A stretch of 8,209 bases of DNA from Ruminococcus flavefaciens (GCA_002310115.1 DBYI01000017.1:29965-38173), one strand, 5' to 3'; shown: positions 1-5,092, numbered from the stretch's first letter. Numbers and translations: made by a program. Notes: generated from the sequence alone by a model not told the origin.

Positions 1-1809
1 AACGCACAGGGCGAAGACGTTGTTGCTGGTGTTCGTACTCCTATGCCTATCCAGCAGATGGCTGAAACATTCCCTGAGGCTTTCGCTCAGTTCAAGGAAG
101 TATGCCAGACTCTCGAAAATCACTATCATGATATGCAGGATATGGAGTTCACTGTTGAGAACAAGAAGCTCTATATGCTCCAGACAAGAAATGGTAAGAG
201 AACTGCACAGGCTGCTCTCAAGATTGCTTGTGACCTCGTTGATGAGGGCATGAAGACAGAGCAGGAAGCTGTTGCAATGATCGACCCAAGAAATCTCGAT
301 ACACTTCTCCACCCACAGTTCGATACAAAGGCTCTCAAGGCTGCTACTCCTATCGGCAAGGGCCTCGGTGCTTCACCAGGAGCTGCTTGCGGTAAGATCG
401 TATTCACAGCTGACGATGCTGTTGAGTGGGCTGCTAAGGGTGAAAAGGTAGTTCTCGTTCGTCTTGAGACTTCACCTGAAGATATCACAGGTATGAAGGC
501 TGCTCAGGGTATTCTCACTGTTCGTGGTGGTATGACATCACACGCTGCTGTTGTTGCTCGTGGTATGGGTGAGTGCTGTGTATCAGGCTGCGGCGACATC
601 AAGATGGATGAAGCTAATAAGAAGTTTGAACTCGGTGGAAAGACCTTCAAGGAAGGCGACTATATCTCAATTGACGGTACAACAGGTAACATCTATGATG
701 GTGTAATCGCTACAGTTGACGCTCAGATTGCTGGTGAGTTCGGAAGAATCATGGCTTGGGCTGATAAGTACAGAACTCTCAAGGTTCGTACAAACGCTGA
801 TACTCCTGCTGATGCTAAGAAGGCAAGAGAACTCGGCGCTGAAGGTATTGGTCTCTGCCGTACTGAGCATATGTTCTTCGAAGCAGACAGAATCGCTGCA
901 TTCCGTGAGATGATCTGTTCTGATACAGTTGAAGGAAGAGAAGCTGCTCTCGCTAAGATTGAGCCAATGCAGCAGAGTGACTTCGAGGCTCTCTATGAGG
1001 CTCTCGAGGGTTGCCCAGTTACTATCCGTTTCCTGGATCCACCTCTCCACGAATTCGTTCCTACTGAGGAAGCTGACATTGAGGCACTCGCTAAAGCTCA
1101 GGGTAAGTCAGTTGCTGATATCAAGAATATCATCGCTTCACTCCACGAGTTCAACCCAATGATGGGTCACAGAGGATGCCGTCTTGCTGTAACATATCCT
1201 GAGATCGCTGCTATGCAGACAAAGGCTGTTATCAAGGCTGCTATCAATGTTAAGAAGAAGCACGCCGACTGGAACGTTAAGCCTGAGATCATGATTCCAC
1301 TCGTTGGCGACGTTAAGGAGCTCAAGTACGTTAAGAAGGTTGTAGTTGAGACTGCTGACGCTGTTATCAAGGAAGCTGGTGCTAACCTTGAGTACGAAGT
1401 TGGTACAATGATCGAAATTCCAAGAGCTGCTCTTACAGCTGACGAGATTGCTGCTAATGCTGACTTCTTCTGCTTCGGTACAAACGATCTTACACAGATG
1501 ACATATGGCTTCTCACGTGACGATGCTGGTAAGTTCCTTGGCGCTTACTACGACAAGAAGATCTTCGAGAACGATCCATTCGCTAAGCTCGATCAGGCTG
1601 GTGTTGGTAAGCTCATGGAAATGGCTATCAAGCTCGGTAAGCCTGTAAACGCTAAGCTCCACTGCGGTATTTGTGGTGAGCACGGCGGTGATCCTACATC
1701 TGTTGAGTTCTGCCACAAGATTGGCCTCGACTATGTATCTTGCTCACCTTTCCGTGTTCCAATAGCTCGTTTGGCTGCTGCTCAGGCTGCAATTGCCGAT
1801 AAGAAGTAA
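1..1809 (+). CDS. ppdK: Pyruvate, phosphate dikinase, C-terminal part (5' end outside window)
   Basis: The reading frame is open from base 1 and ends at TAA, giving 602 residues; the family is usually about 870-900, so roughly the first 270-290 residues (most of the ATP-grasp domain) lie upstream. The enzyme interconverts pyruvate, ATP and phosphate with PEP, AMP and PPi in the cytoplasm, and in anaerobes it often works in PPi-linked glycolysis. The swivelling phosphohistidine domain carries GGMTSHAAVVARG, with the phosphorylated His at partial residue 181. The C-terminal PEP/pyruvate TIM barrel carries GLCRTEHMFF, RFLDPPLHEF, FGTNDLTQM and GICGEHGGDP, with the catalytic Cys at partial residue 558. 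The barrel and the PPDK-type RFLDPPLHEF motif separate it from PEP synthase and PTS enzyme I. Codon use is strongly biased (GCT, CTC, AAG, GGT), unlike the accessory genes to its right, which suggests high expression. Confidence 0.97.
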   Translation, partial: NAQGEDVVAGVRTPMPIQQMAETFPEAFAQFKEVCQTLENHYHDMQDMEFTVENKKLYMLQTRNGKRTAQAALKIACDLVDEGMKTEQEAVAMIDPRNLDTLLHPQFDTKALKAATPIGKGLGASPGAACGKIVFTADDAVEWAAKGEKVVLVRLETSPEDITGMKAAQGILTVRGGMTSHAAVVARGMGECCVSGCGDIKMDEANKKFELGGKTFKEGDYISIDGTTGNIYDGVIATVDAQIAGEFGRIMAWADKYRTLKVRTNADTPADAKKARELGAEGIGLCRTEHMFFEADRIAAFREMICSDTVEGREAALAKIEPMQQSDFEALYEALEGCPVTIRFLDPPLHEFVPTEEADIEALAKAQGKSVADIKNIIASLHEFNPMMGHRGCRLAVTYPEIAAMQTKAVIKAAINVKKKHADWNVKPEIMIPLVGDVKELKYVKKVVVETADAVIKEAGANLEYEVGTMIEIPRAALTADEIAANADFFCFGTNDLTQMTYGFSRDDAGKFLGAYYDKKIFENDPFAKLDQAGVGKLMEMAIKLGKPVNAKLHCGICGEHGGDPTSVEFCHKIGLDYVSCSPFRVPIARLAAAQAAIADKK

Positions 1810-1947
1810 TTTGAATATATACTCAGGTTGGCTGTTTTACGCTAAATCTGGACGATGCTAAAGAATATCTTTATGCGAAGTCTATAAAACGTAGGATACT
1901 AAGCTGGCGTGATATTCACGTTAATGTGTTTATATGATTAAAACAAT

Positions 1948-1983
1948 AAGGCTCTCACAGTTCAGCTGTGAGAGCTTTTTTGT
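1948..1983. terminator. Bidirectional intrinsic terminator between ppdK and RNA ligase gene
   Basis: A perfect 10-bp stem (GCTCTCACAG at 1951-1960 with CTGTGAGAGC at 1966-1975) closes a 5-base loop and is followed by TTTTTTGTT on the + strand. Flanking A/T bases can lengthen the stem. It lies 141 bases after the ppdK stop. On the - strand it follows the ligase stop (2037) and is trailed by a looser T-rich stretch, so it probably serves both convergent genes. The 3' untranslated stretch 1810-1950 contains only two small hairpins (TAAAGA/TCTTTA at 1859-1873 and CGTGA/TCACG at 1908-1920); I see no gene there. Confidence 0.85.
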
Positions 1984-2036
1984 TCCATAAAAATCTTTTG
2001 CGTGAAAAAAGTGGTAAAGGTGGTATGAATTGAATT

Positions 2037-3083
2037 TCAGTCATCATTTTTCAACAAATACCTGTTGCTTACTACCTTCATACTCAGTTCAGTGCTGATA
2101 TTGCTACTAAATACTGGCTCAGTAGGACGTATGACTATACCTTCTTTTTTACCGCCATTAGGGTAGTTGCCGTCTGCTCGTTCAAGCAAAGCTTCTACCG
2201 TCGGATATTTAGCTGGCAAATCGGTATCAACCTCTTCTATCGGAACCGTGGTAAACTCCAGTTCCTTGCATATTTCAAGCATTCTGTTAAGTCCGACACG
2301 CTTGCCGTTCCCCATTACAGTAAAAACATACCACTCCGGTCTTTTGAGCTTCAGACGGTTCTGCTGTATGCCAGGAGCGCAAAGCTCTCCCTGTACGGTA
2401 AACTCTTTCAAGCCCTCTTTTTCTGCGAAAGCTTGGATTTTTTCCTTGTAGCCACGCTCGTTGACCAGCTTGTAGAAATCGCTGTTGCCGTCGTCCTTGT
2501 ACTCATAGTTATGACCTGTTACGTGGATACCGTCCTCGTCAATGCTTATGGAATGGGAACTGCCGTCCATTTTAGTGCTGATGTAGTATTCCAGTCCAGC
2601 GAACTCCTTTATGAGTTCGGGCTCAGCCTGCACTCTTGTTTCATCGGTATGAGGAATGCTTCTCGGAAGATTGCCGATGATGGTTCCACCCGAAGTAGCT
2701 CGCTCCTCTATTTCCCACTTGCGAACACGAAGTATCTCTGTTACATCTGCTCCAAGCTCGATATCAGTAGGTATTTCTGTGAACTGGCTTATTGGCAGCA
2801 GTAGTCCCTGGGATACCTGTCCGCGGAATTTCTGAGTTTTCAGACGGAATCCCTCGCCCATGATCTCGGTGTTCTTGTAGCTGGAAGCCCTCATAAATTC
2901 ATACTCGAGGCGTATTGGAAGAAAACTGTCTATCTCAAAATATACGGCTAAATCCATAGGCTTGAACTGTCCCTTATTTACTACGCACTGCCAGCCGAGA
3001 ACATATGCCAGTTCTATCCTGTCAGCGCCTTCAATAGGTTCTATCTTCCATATTCTTTGTATACTTGCTAATTTTCTGCTCAT
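2037..3083 (-). CDS. RNA ligase, DraRnl (Rnl5) family
   Basis: The 348-residue protein has the two-part build of the Deinococcus radiodurans RNA ligase family. An N-terminal OB-like module (about residues 1-125, starting MSRKLASIQRI) precedes a nucleotidyltransferase domain. Visible ligase motifs are motif I KMDG with the AMP-accepting Lys at 171, the Glu of QGELC at 233, motif III-like WYVFTV at 251-256, motif IV EGIVIRP at 314-320 and motif V SMKVV with Lys at 336. Enzymes of this family use ATP to seal 3'-OH/5'-phosphate nicks in RNA duplexes. The ATG at 3083 has an AAAGGAAAAG ribosome site and lies only 28 bases after the last of five tRNA genes on the same strand. I see no promoter in the gap, so it is probably co-transcribed with them. 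That context suggests tRNA repair, which is an inference. No kinase/phosphatase partner gene is visible in the window. Confidence 0.9.
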   Translation of the reverse strand: MSRKLASIQRIWKIEPIEGADRIELAYVLGWQCVVNKGQFKPMDLAVYFEIDSFLPIRLEYEFMRASSYKNTEIMGEGFRLKTQKFRGQVSQGLLLPISQFTEIPTDIELGADVTEILRVRKWEIEERATSGGTIIGNLPRSIPHTDETRVQAEPELIKEFAGLEYYISTKMDGSSHSISIDEDGIHVTGHNYEYKDDGNSDFYKLVNERGYKEKIQAFAEKEGLKEFTVQGELCAPGIQQNRLKLKRPEWYVFTVMGNGKRVGLNRMLEICKELEFTTVPIEEVDTDLPAKYPTVEALLERADGNYPNGGKKEGIVIRPTEPVFSSNISTELSMKVVSNRYLLKNDD

Positions 3084-3111
3084 TGTTATCTTTTCCTTTC
3101 ATAGTTTTTCG

Positions 3112-3186
3112 TGGTTCCCGTTGGAAGGCTCGAACTTCCATTATCGGAGTCAAAGACCGATGTCCTGCCCATTAGACGAAACGGAA
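3112..3186 (-). tRNA. tRNA-Gln (anticodon TTG)
   Basis: A 75-base cloverleaf. The acceptor is TTCCGTT/AACGGGA (one G-T pair), the D stem GTCT/GGAC, the T stem GGAAG/CTTCC with loop TTCGAGC, the discriminator A, and CCA is encoded. The anticodon loop is CTTTGAC, giving TTG in the standard position for Gln, with U33 and A37 present. The anticodon stem TCGGT/TCCGA has a T-T mismatch next to the loop. It is the last tRNA of the array. Its 5' end directly abuts the CCA of the Phe gene, with no spacer. U1-A72, as found in other bacterial Gln tRNAs, fits the assignment. Confidence 0.88.
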
Positions 3187-3262
3187 TGGTGCCTCCGGCA
3201 AGAGTTGAACTTGCGACGCCAGGTTCTTCGGACCTGCGCTCTACCAACTGAGCTACAGAAGC
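3187..3262 (-). tRNA. tRNA-Phe-like (anticodon GAA, unusual loop)
   Basis: A regular 76-base cloverleaf with no stem mismatches beyond G-T pairs: acceptor GCTTCTG/CGGAGGC, D stem GCTC/GAGC, anticodon stem CAGGT/ACCTG, T stem GCAAG/CTTGC, discriminator A and encoded CCA. The seven-base anticodon loop is CCGAAGA, which puts GAA (Phe) at 34-36. However, position 33 is C instead of the nearly invariant U, and position 37 is G instead of the usual A. The stems are intact, so the loop changes do not look like random decay. The amino acid call rests on position alone. Confidence 0.78.
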
Positions 3263-3270
3263 AAATACAG

Positions 3271-3341
3271 AGACTGTGACAGGAGTCGAACCTGCGCTGA
3301 CGGAGTTGCAGTCCGCTGCCTTTCCACTTGGCTACACAGTC
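3271..3341 (-). tRNA. tRNA-Cys (anticodon GCA)
   Basis: A 71-base cloverleaf with a perfect 7-bp acceptor (GACTGTG/CACAGTC), a D arm GCCA/AGGC with the A-A mismatch seen in many Cys tRNAs, anticodon stem GCGGA/TCCGT, loop CTGCAAC (GCA at 34-36) and T stem GCAGG/CCTGT. The discriminator is U73, a known identity base for cysteinyl-tRNA synthetase. No CCA is encoded, so the CCA-adding enzyme must finish it. It sits in the middle of the array. Confidence 0.9.
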
Positions 3342-3345
3342 GTAT

Positions 3346-3419
3346 TGGTTCCCGCTGAAAGAATTGAACTTACATCTTCTGCGTCAGAAGCAGATATCCT
3401 ACCATTAGACGAAGCGGAA
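3346..3419 (-). tRNA. tRNA-Gln (anticodon CTG), copy 2
   Basis: A 74-base cloverleaf. The acceptor is TTCCGCT/AGCGGGA, the D stem GTCT/GGAT, the perfect anticodon stem TCTGC/GCAGA has loop TTCTGAC (CTG at 34-36, reading CAG), the T loop is TTCAATT, the discriminator A, and CCA is encoded. The T stem GTAAG/CTTTC has one T-T mismatch. Its acceptor and D arm closely resemble the other two Gln genes of the array, so the three look like duplicated relatives. Confidence 0.87.
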
Positions 3420-3424
3420 ATGTA

Positions 3425-3493
3425 TTCCCGTTGAGAGTTGAACTCCCATTACCTGTGTCAGAAACAGGTGTCCTGCCATTAGACGAAACGGAA
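3425..3493 (-). tRNA. tRNA-Gln (anticodon CTG), copy 1, shortened T stem
   Basis: The first tRNA of the array, 69 bases counted to the discriminator. The acceptor TTCCGTT/AACGGGA, D arm GTCT/GGAC, anticodon stem CCTGT/ACAGG and loop TTCTGAC (CTG) are intact and nearly identical to the other Gln copies. The T arm is GGGAG-TTCAACT-CTC: two bases are missing from the 3' side, leaving three T-stem pairs. The bases after the discriminator are TAC rather than CCA. It may be a decaying copy, or a compact tRNA that is still charged. Confidence 0.7.
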
Positions 3494-3494
3494 T

Positions 3495-3522
3495 TATTCC
3501 CCGCCCGACACGGGCGGGAATA
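3495..3522 (-). other. GC-rich hairpin between regulator gene and tRNA array
   Basis: TATTCC(C)CGCCCG at 3495-3507 pairs with CGGGCGGGAATA at 3511-3522 over 12 bp, with one bulged C and a 3-base loop. It begins two bases after the stop codon of the small regulator and ends one base before the first tRNA. On the - strand the bases after the stem are ATTCCGTT rather than a T run, so a classical terminator is unlikely. A processing or mRNA-stabilising element at the mRNA/tRNA junction fits better. The role is inferred. Confidence 0.6.
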
Positions 3523-3523
3523 T

Positions 3524-3754
3524 TTAATTAGTTATAATTATCTTATCAATAGGCACATCAAGTATATGCGCCAGTATGACCATGTTGTCGATGGATGGCA
3601 TAGCGTCTCCTCTCATCCATTTGAATATTGCTTGCGGCGTGTTGAAACCGAATACTGTTTGTACATCAGTCACCTTGAGTCCTTTGCCTTTTATCAAAGC
3701 TCTGATGTTAGCGCCTGTTGCTATCATATCGATAGTCGGAGCTGCTATGGGCAT
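3524..3754 (-). CDS. Small XRE-type helix-turn-helix regulator
   Basis: A 76-residue protein made almost entirely of one XRE/Cro-like DNA-binding fold. Helix-turn-helix residues run from about 15 to 72, including IRALIKGKGLKVTDVQ, the recognition segment FNTPQAIFKWMRGD and the closing helices IDNMVILAHIL and VPIDKII. Small proteins of this type are common in Clostridia and usually act as repressors, but no target is known to me. The ATG at 3754 is chosen over one 63 bases upstream because it has a clear AAAGGTGG ribosome site eight bases away, and the upstream extension would run into the terminator hairpin. The gene lies between that terminator (3781-3826) and the tRNA array. I found no convincing promoter in 3755-3868, so its expression probably depends on terminator read-through. 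It may regulate the divergent promoters at 4074-4186 (inference). Confidence 0.85.
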   Translation of the reverse strand: MPIAAPTIDMIATGANIRALIKGKGLKVTDVQTVFGFNTPQAIFKWMRGDAMPSIDNMVILAHILDVPIDKIIITN

Positions 3755-3780
3755 AAAAATAACCACCTTTCTGAATAGAG

Positions 3781-3826
3781 TAATAAAACCGCCTGTGTGA
3801 GTTCCTATACTGCACACAGACGGCTC
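3781..3826 (-). terminator. Intrinsic terminator (proposed attenuator) in the leader
   Basis: In the - strand RNA, CCGUCUGUGUG (3823-3813) pairs with CACACAGGCGG (3799-3789). This makes an 11-bp stem with one U-G pair, a 13-base loop and then UUUUAUUA (3788-3781). Further U-A and G-U pairs can extend the base. The U-G pair and the U tract fit only the - strand, so the terminator acts on transcripts from the 4074-4102 promoter. It starts 46 bases after the stop codon of the 49-codon leader and comes before the regulator, tRNA and ligase genes. Confidence 0.85.
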
Positions 3827-3943
3827 TGTTCTATCAGAAGATGGTCAACAATGCAACACTATCTCTGCTCACCCTGTCAGGGCAACTGAACAAGCACTTT
3901 TCTGATCTATGCGCAGCAAAACTGAGCCATTATCTTCCTGCTG
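3813..3943 (-). promoter_or_regulatory. Candidate antiterminator and competing hairpins (trp-type attenuator)
   Basis: Four RNA segments on the - strand form exclusive pairs. Segment 1, CAGCAGGA (3943-3936, the tandem Gln codons 26-27), pairs over 8 bp with UUUUGCUG (3921-3914) in segment 2. Segment 2, AUGGCUCAGUUUU (3930-3918), can instead pair with AGAACAGAGCCGU (3832-3820) over 12 bp, with a single A-A mismatch. This continues across an 11-base one-sided bulge into 7 bp more (AUCAGAA 3906-3900 with UUCUGAU 3839-3833). The 2:3 pairing takes the bottom four bases of the terminator's 5' arm. A ribosome stalled at codons 24-27 would mask segment 1 but leave most of segment 2 free. A ribosome that has reached the stop codon would let 1:2 re-form. 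Pairings were checked by hand; the regulatory role is inferred. Confidence 0.6.
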
Positions 3944-4018
3944 GAAGAAATAGCTTGACTGCTGGAAATCAAAAGCACAAATGTATGCAGACATAGCGTT
4001 GTTCATGATAGCGTTCAT
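3869..4018 (-). CDS. 49-residue leader peptide rich in Cys, Phe and Gln codons
   Basis: The ATG at 4018 has a good ribosome site (GAAAGGGTG, about eight bases away) and lies about 50 bases downstream of a perfect promoter. A longer frame starting at 4075 is rejected because that start falls inside the -10 box. The 49 residues match no family I know. They contain five Gln (all CAG), four Phe (three TTC, one TTT) and two Cys (both TGT). Nine of the eleven fall in residues 14-27, with the pattern C-A-F-D-F-Q-Q-S-S-Y-F-F-Q-Q. The gene is followed by an intrinsic terminator and then by tRNA genes for Gln, Cys and Phe. This is the layout of an attenuation leader peptide whose translation speed reports tRNA supply. 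The alternative is a small protein with its own function, or a chance composition. Confidence 0.72.
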   Translation of the reverse strand: MNAIMNNAMSAYICAFDFQQSSYFFQQEDNGSVLLRIDQKSACSVALTG

Positions 4019-4073
4019 TGTTTTCACCCTTTCGTTAGTTAGAATTTCGGGAACTTTCCCTTTCAGTGAACTC

Positions 4074-4102
4074 ATTATATCACGCCATTATTGAAATGTC
4101 AA
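4074..4102 (-). promoter_or_regulatory. Consensus vegetative promoter for the leader-tRNA-ligase unit
   Basis: On the - strand, TTGACA (4102-4097) and TATAAT (4079-4074) are separated by exactly 17 bases, a perfect match to the main sigma-factor consensus. Transcription should start near 4067, leaving about a 50-base 5' leader before the ATG at 4018. Such a strong promoter ahead of an early terminator suits constitutive initiation with control by attenuation. Confidence 0.9.
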
Positions 4103-4123
4103 GTAAACCTGTGGTATAGTATT

Positions 4124-4170
4124 TTATCGGCAAGATTTTCTTTGAATTATTGTTGCTTTCTTGCCGATAA
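4124..4170. promoter_or_regulatory. 12-bp inverted repeat, probable operator
   Basis: TTATCGGCAAGA (4124-4135) and TCTTGCCGATAA (4159-4170) are perfect inverted copies with a 23-base AT-rich spacer and centres 35 bp apart. The right arm fills the -35/-10 spacer of the fic promoter. The left arm ends 21 bases upstream of the -35 box of the divergent leader promoter. The repeat lies upstream of both predicted start sites, so it acts as DNA, not as an RNA hairpin. Candidate binders are the HTH domain of the Fic protein and the small XRE regulator; which one is unknown. Confidence 0.75.
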
Positions 4171-4186
4171 TATGGTATAATATAAT
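4153..4186 (+). promoter_or_regulatory. Promoter of the fic gene
   Basis: TTGCTT (4153-4158) and TATAAT (4176-4181) are spaced by 17 bases, and a second TATAAT overlaps at 4181-4186. The start site would lie near 4188, very close to the GGAGGTG ribosome site at 4190-4196, so the leader is very short. The right arm of the inverted repeat sits between the two boxes, so a bound protein would block RNA polymerase. Confidence 0.72.
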
Positions 4187-4201
4187 CATGGAGGTGTTGG
4201 T

Positions 4202-5092
4202 ATGGAATACAAAAGCGTAGCTGAAATGGCTGAATTATGGGGAATATCCGAGCGTACAGTCCGCAACTACTGTGCGGAAGAACGAATCGAAGGTGCTGTT
4301 CTTATCGGAAAAACATGGAAAATTCCTGCCGATGCCAAAAGACCTGAGCGCCGCAAGTTGAAACGTCCTGAGACACTGCTCGAAATTCTCAGAGAGCAGA
4401 AACGCAGTAATCAGCACGGCGGTATATACCATAAGCTGCAAATAGAGCTCACCTATAACTCAAACCATATTGAGGGCAGCAAGCTCACGCACGACCAGAC
4501 ATGCTATATTTTCGAGACTAATACCTTGGTTTTTGAGAATGAAGCTGTCAACGTTGACGATGTAGTTGAGACGGTCAATCACTTCCGCTGCATAGATTAT
4601 GTTATCGAAAACGCTGCGAAGTCGCTTACAGAAGCTTTTATCAAAGAACTTCACAAGATGCTGAAAACAGGCACAGCTGACAGCAGGAAGGATTGGTTTG
4701 CTGTAGGCAAATATAAAAAGTTCGCTAACGAAGTAGGCGGAGAGATTACTGCCGCTCCTGATGAAGTGCCTGCACGCATGAAAAAGCTCATATCACAGTA
4801 CAGTGAACTGAAACACGCTTCTCTTGAAGATATTATAGATTTCCACTATCAGTTTGAAGCTATACATCCATTTCAGGACGGCAACGGCAGAGTGGGCAGG
4901 CTTATTATGCTGAAGGAATGTCTGTGTCATAGCATAGTTCCGTTTATAATATCCGATGATCTGAAGATGTTATACTATCGCGGACTCAAGAACTGGGAAC
5001 AGGAACGCGGCTGGCTGACGGATACCGTACTGACTGCACAGGACCGTTTCAAGGCTTATCTTGATTATTTTCAGATCAAATATCAGGCATGA
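4202..5092 (+). CDS. Fic/DOC family protein with N-terminal helix-turn-helix domain
   Basis: Residues 1-45 (KSVAEMAELWGISERTVRNY) form a MerR/excisionase-like DNA-binding domain. Residues about 75-290 are a Fic domain. The core motif HPFQDGNGRVGR at 222-233 is complete: His222 is the catalytic base, Asp226 binds the metal, and Asn228 and Arg230/Arg233 bind phosphate. Fic enzymes usually transfer AMP from an NTP to a protein hydroxyl. Just before the core, S87-N-H-I-E91-G92 matches the class II autoinhibitory motif [S/T]xxxE[G/N], whose Glu blocks productive ATP binding until it is relieved. The length of 296 residues is normal. A GGAGGTG site precedes the ATG. The protein is divergent from the leader-tRNA-ligase unit and may repress its own promoter through the inverted repeat at 4124-4170. 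The target protein cannot be told from the sequence. Confidence 0.93.
   Translation: MEYKSVAEMAELWGISERTVRNYCAEERIEGAVLIGKTWKIPADAKRPERRKLKRPETLLEILREQKRSNQHGGIYHKLQIELTYNSNHIEGSKLTHDQTCYIFETNTLVFENEAVNVDDVVETVNHFRCIDYVIENAAKSLTEAFIKELHKMLKTGTADSRKDWFAVGKYKKFANEVGGEITAAPDEVPARMKKLISQYSELKHASLEDIIDFHYQFEAIHPFQDGNGRVGRLIMLKECLCHSIVPFIISDDLKMLYYRGLKNWEQERGWLTDTVLTAQDRFKAYLDYFQIKYQA

Noticed and set aside
3112..3493. CRISPR or simple repeat array
   Set aside because: The repeated blocks are cloverleaf tRNAs with different anticodons; the similarity is between tRNA-Gln copies, not regular repeat-spacer units.
3112..3493. Prophage remnant or attachment site at the tRNA genes
   Set aside because: No integrase, phage structural gene or direct repeat of a tRNA end is seen in the window. 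The phage-like look of the tRNAs alone is not enough.
2962..3778. Open frames on the + strand across the tRNA array and regulator (about 105 and 115 residues)
   Set aside because: They read antisense through tRNA genes and the regulator, lack ribosome sites, and show no protein family features.
3755..3817. N-terminal extension of the small XRE regulator (97 residues)
   Set aside because: The extension runs back through the terminator's 3' arm and has no ribosome site; the ATG at 3754 has a strong one.
3781..4067. T-box riboswitch controlling the tRNA-ligase unit
   Set aside because: No T-box core consensus or Stem I specifier architecture is visible, and most of the leader is occupied by a translated gene with its own ribosome site.
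4019..4075. Longer version of the leader protein (68 residues) starting at 4075
   Set aside because: That start codon overlaps the -10 box of the perfect promoter, so the transcript begins downstream of it, and it has no ribosome site.
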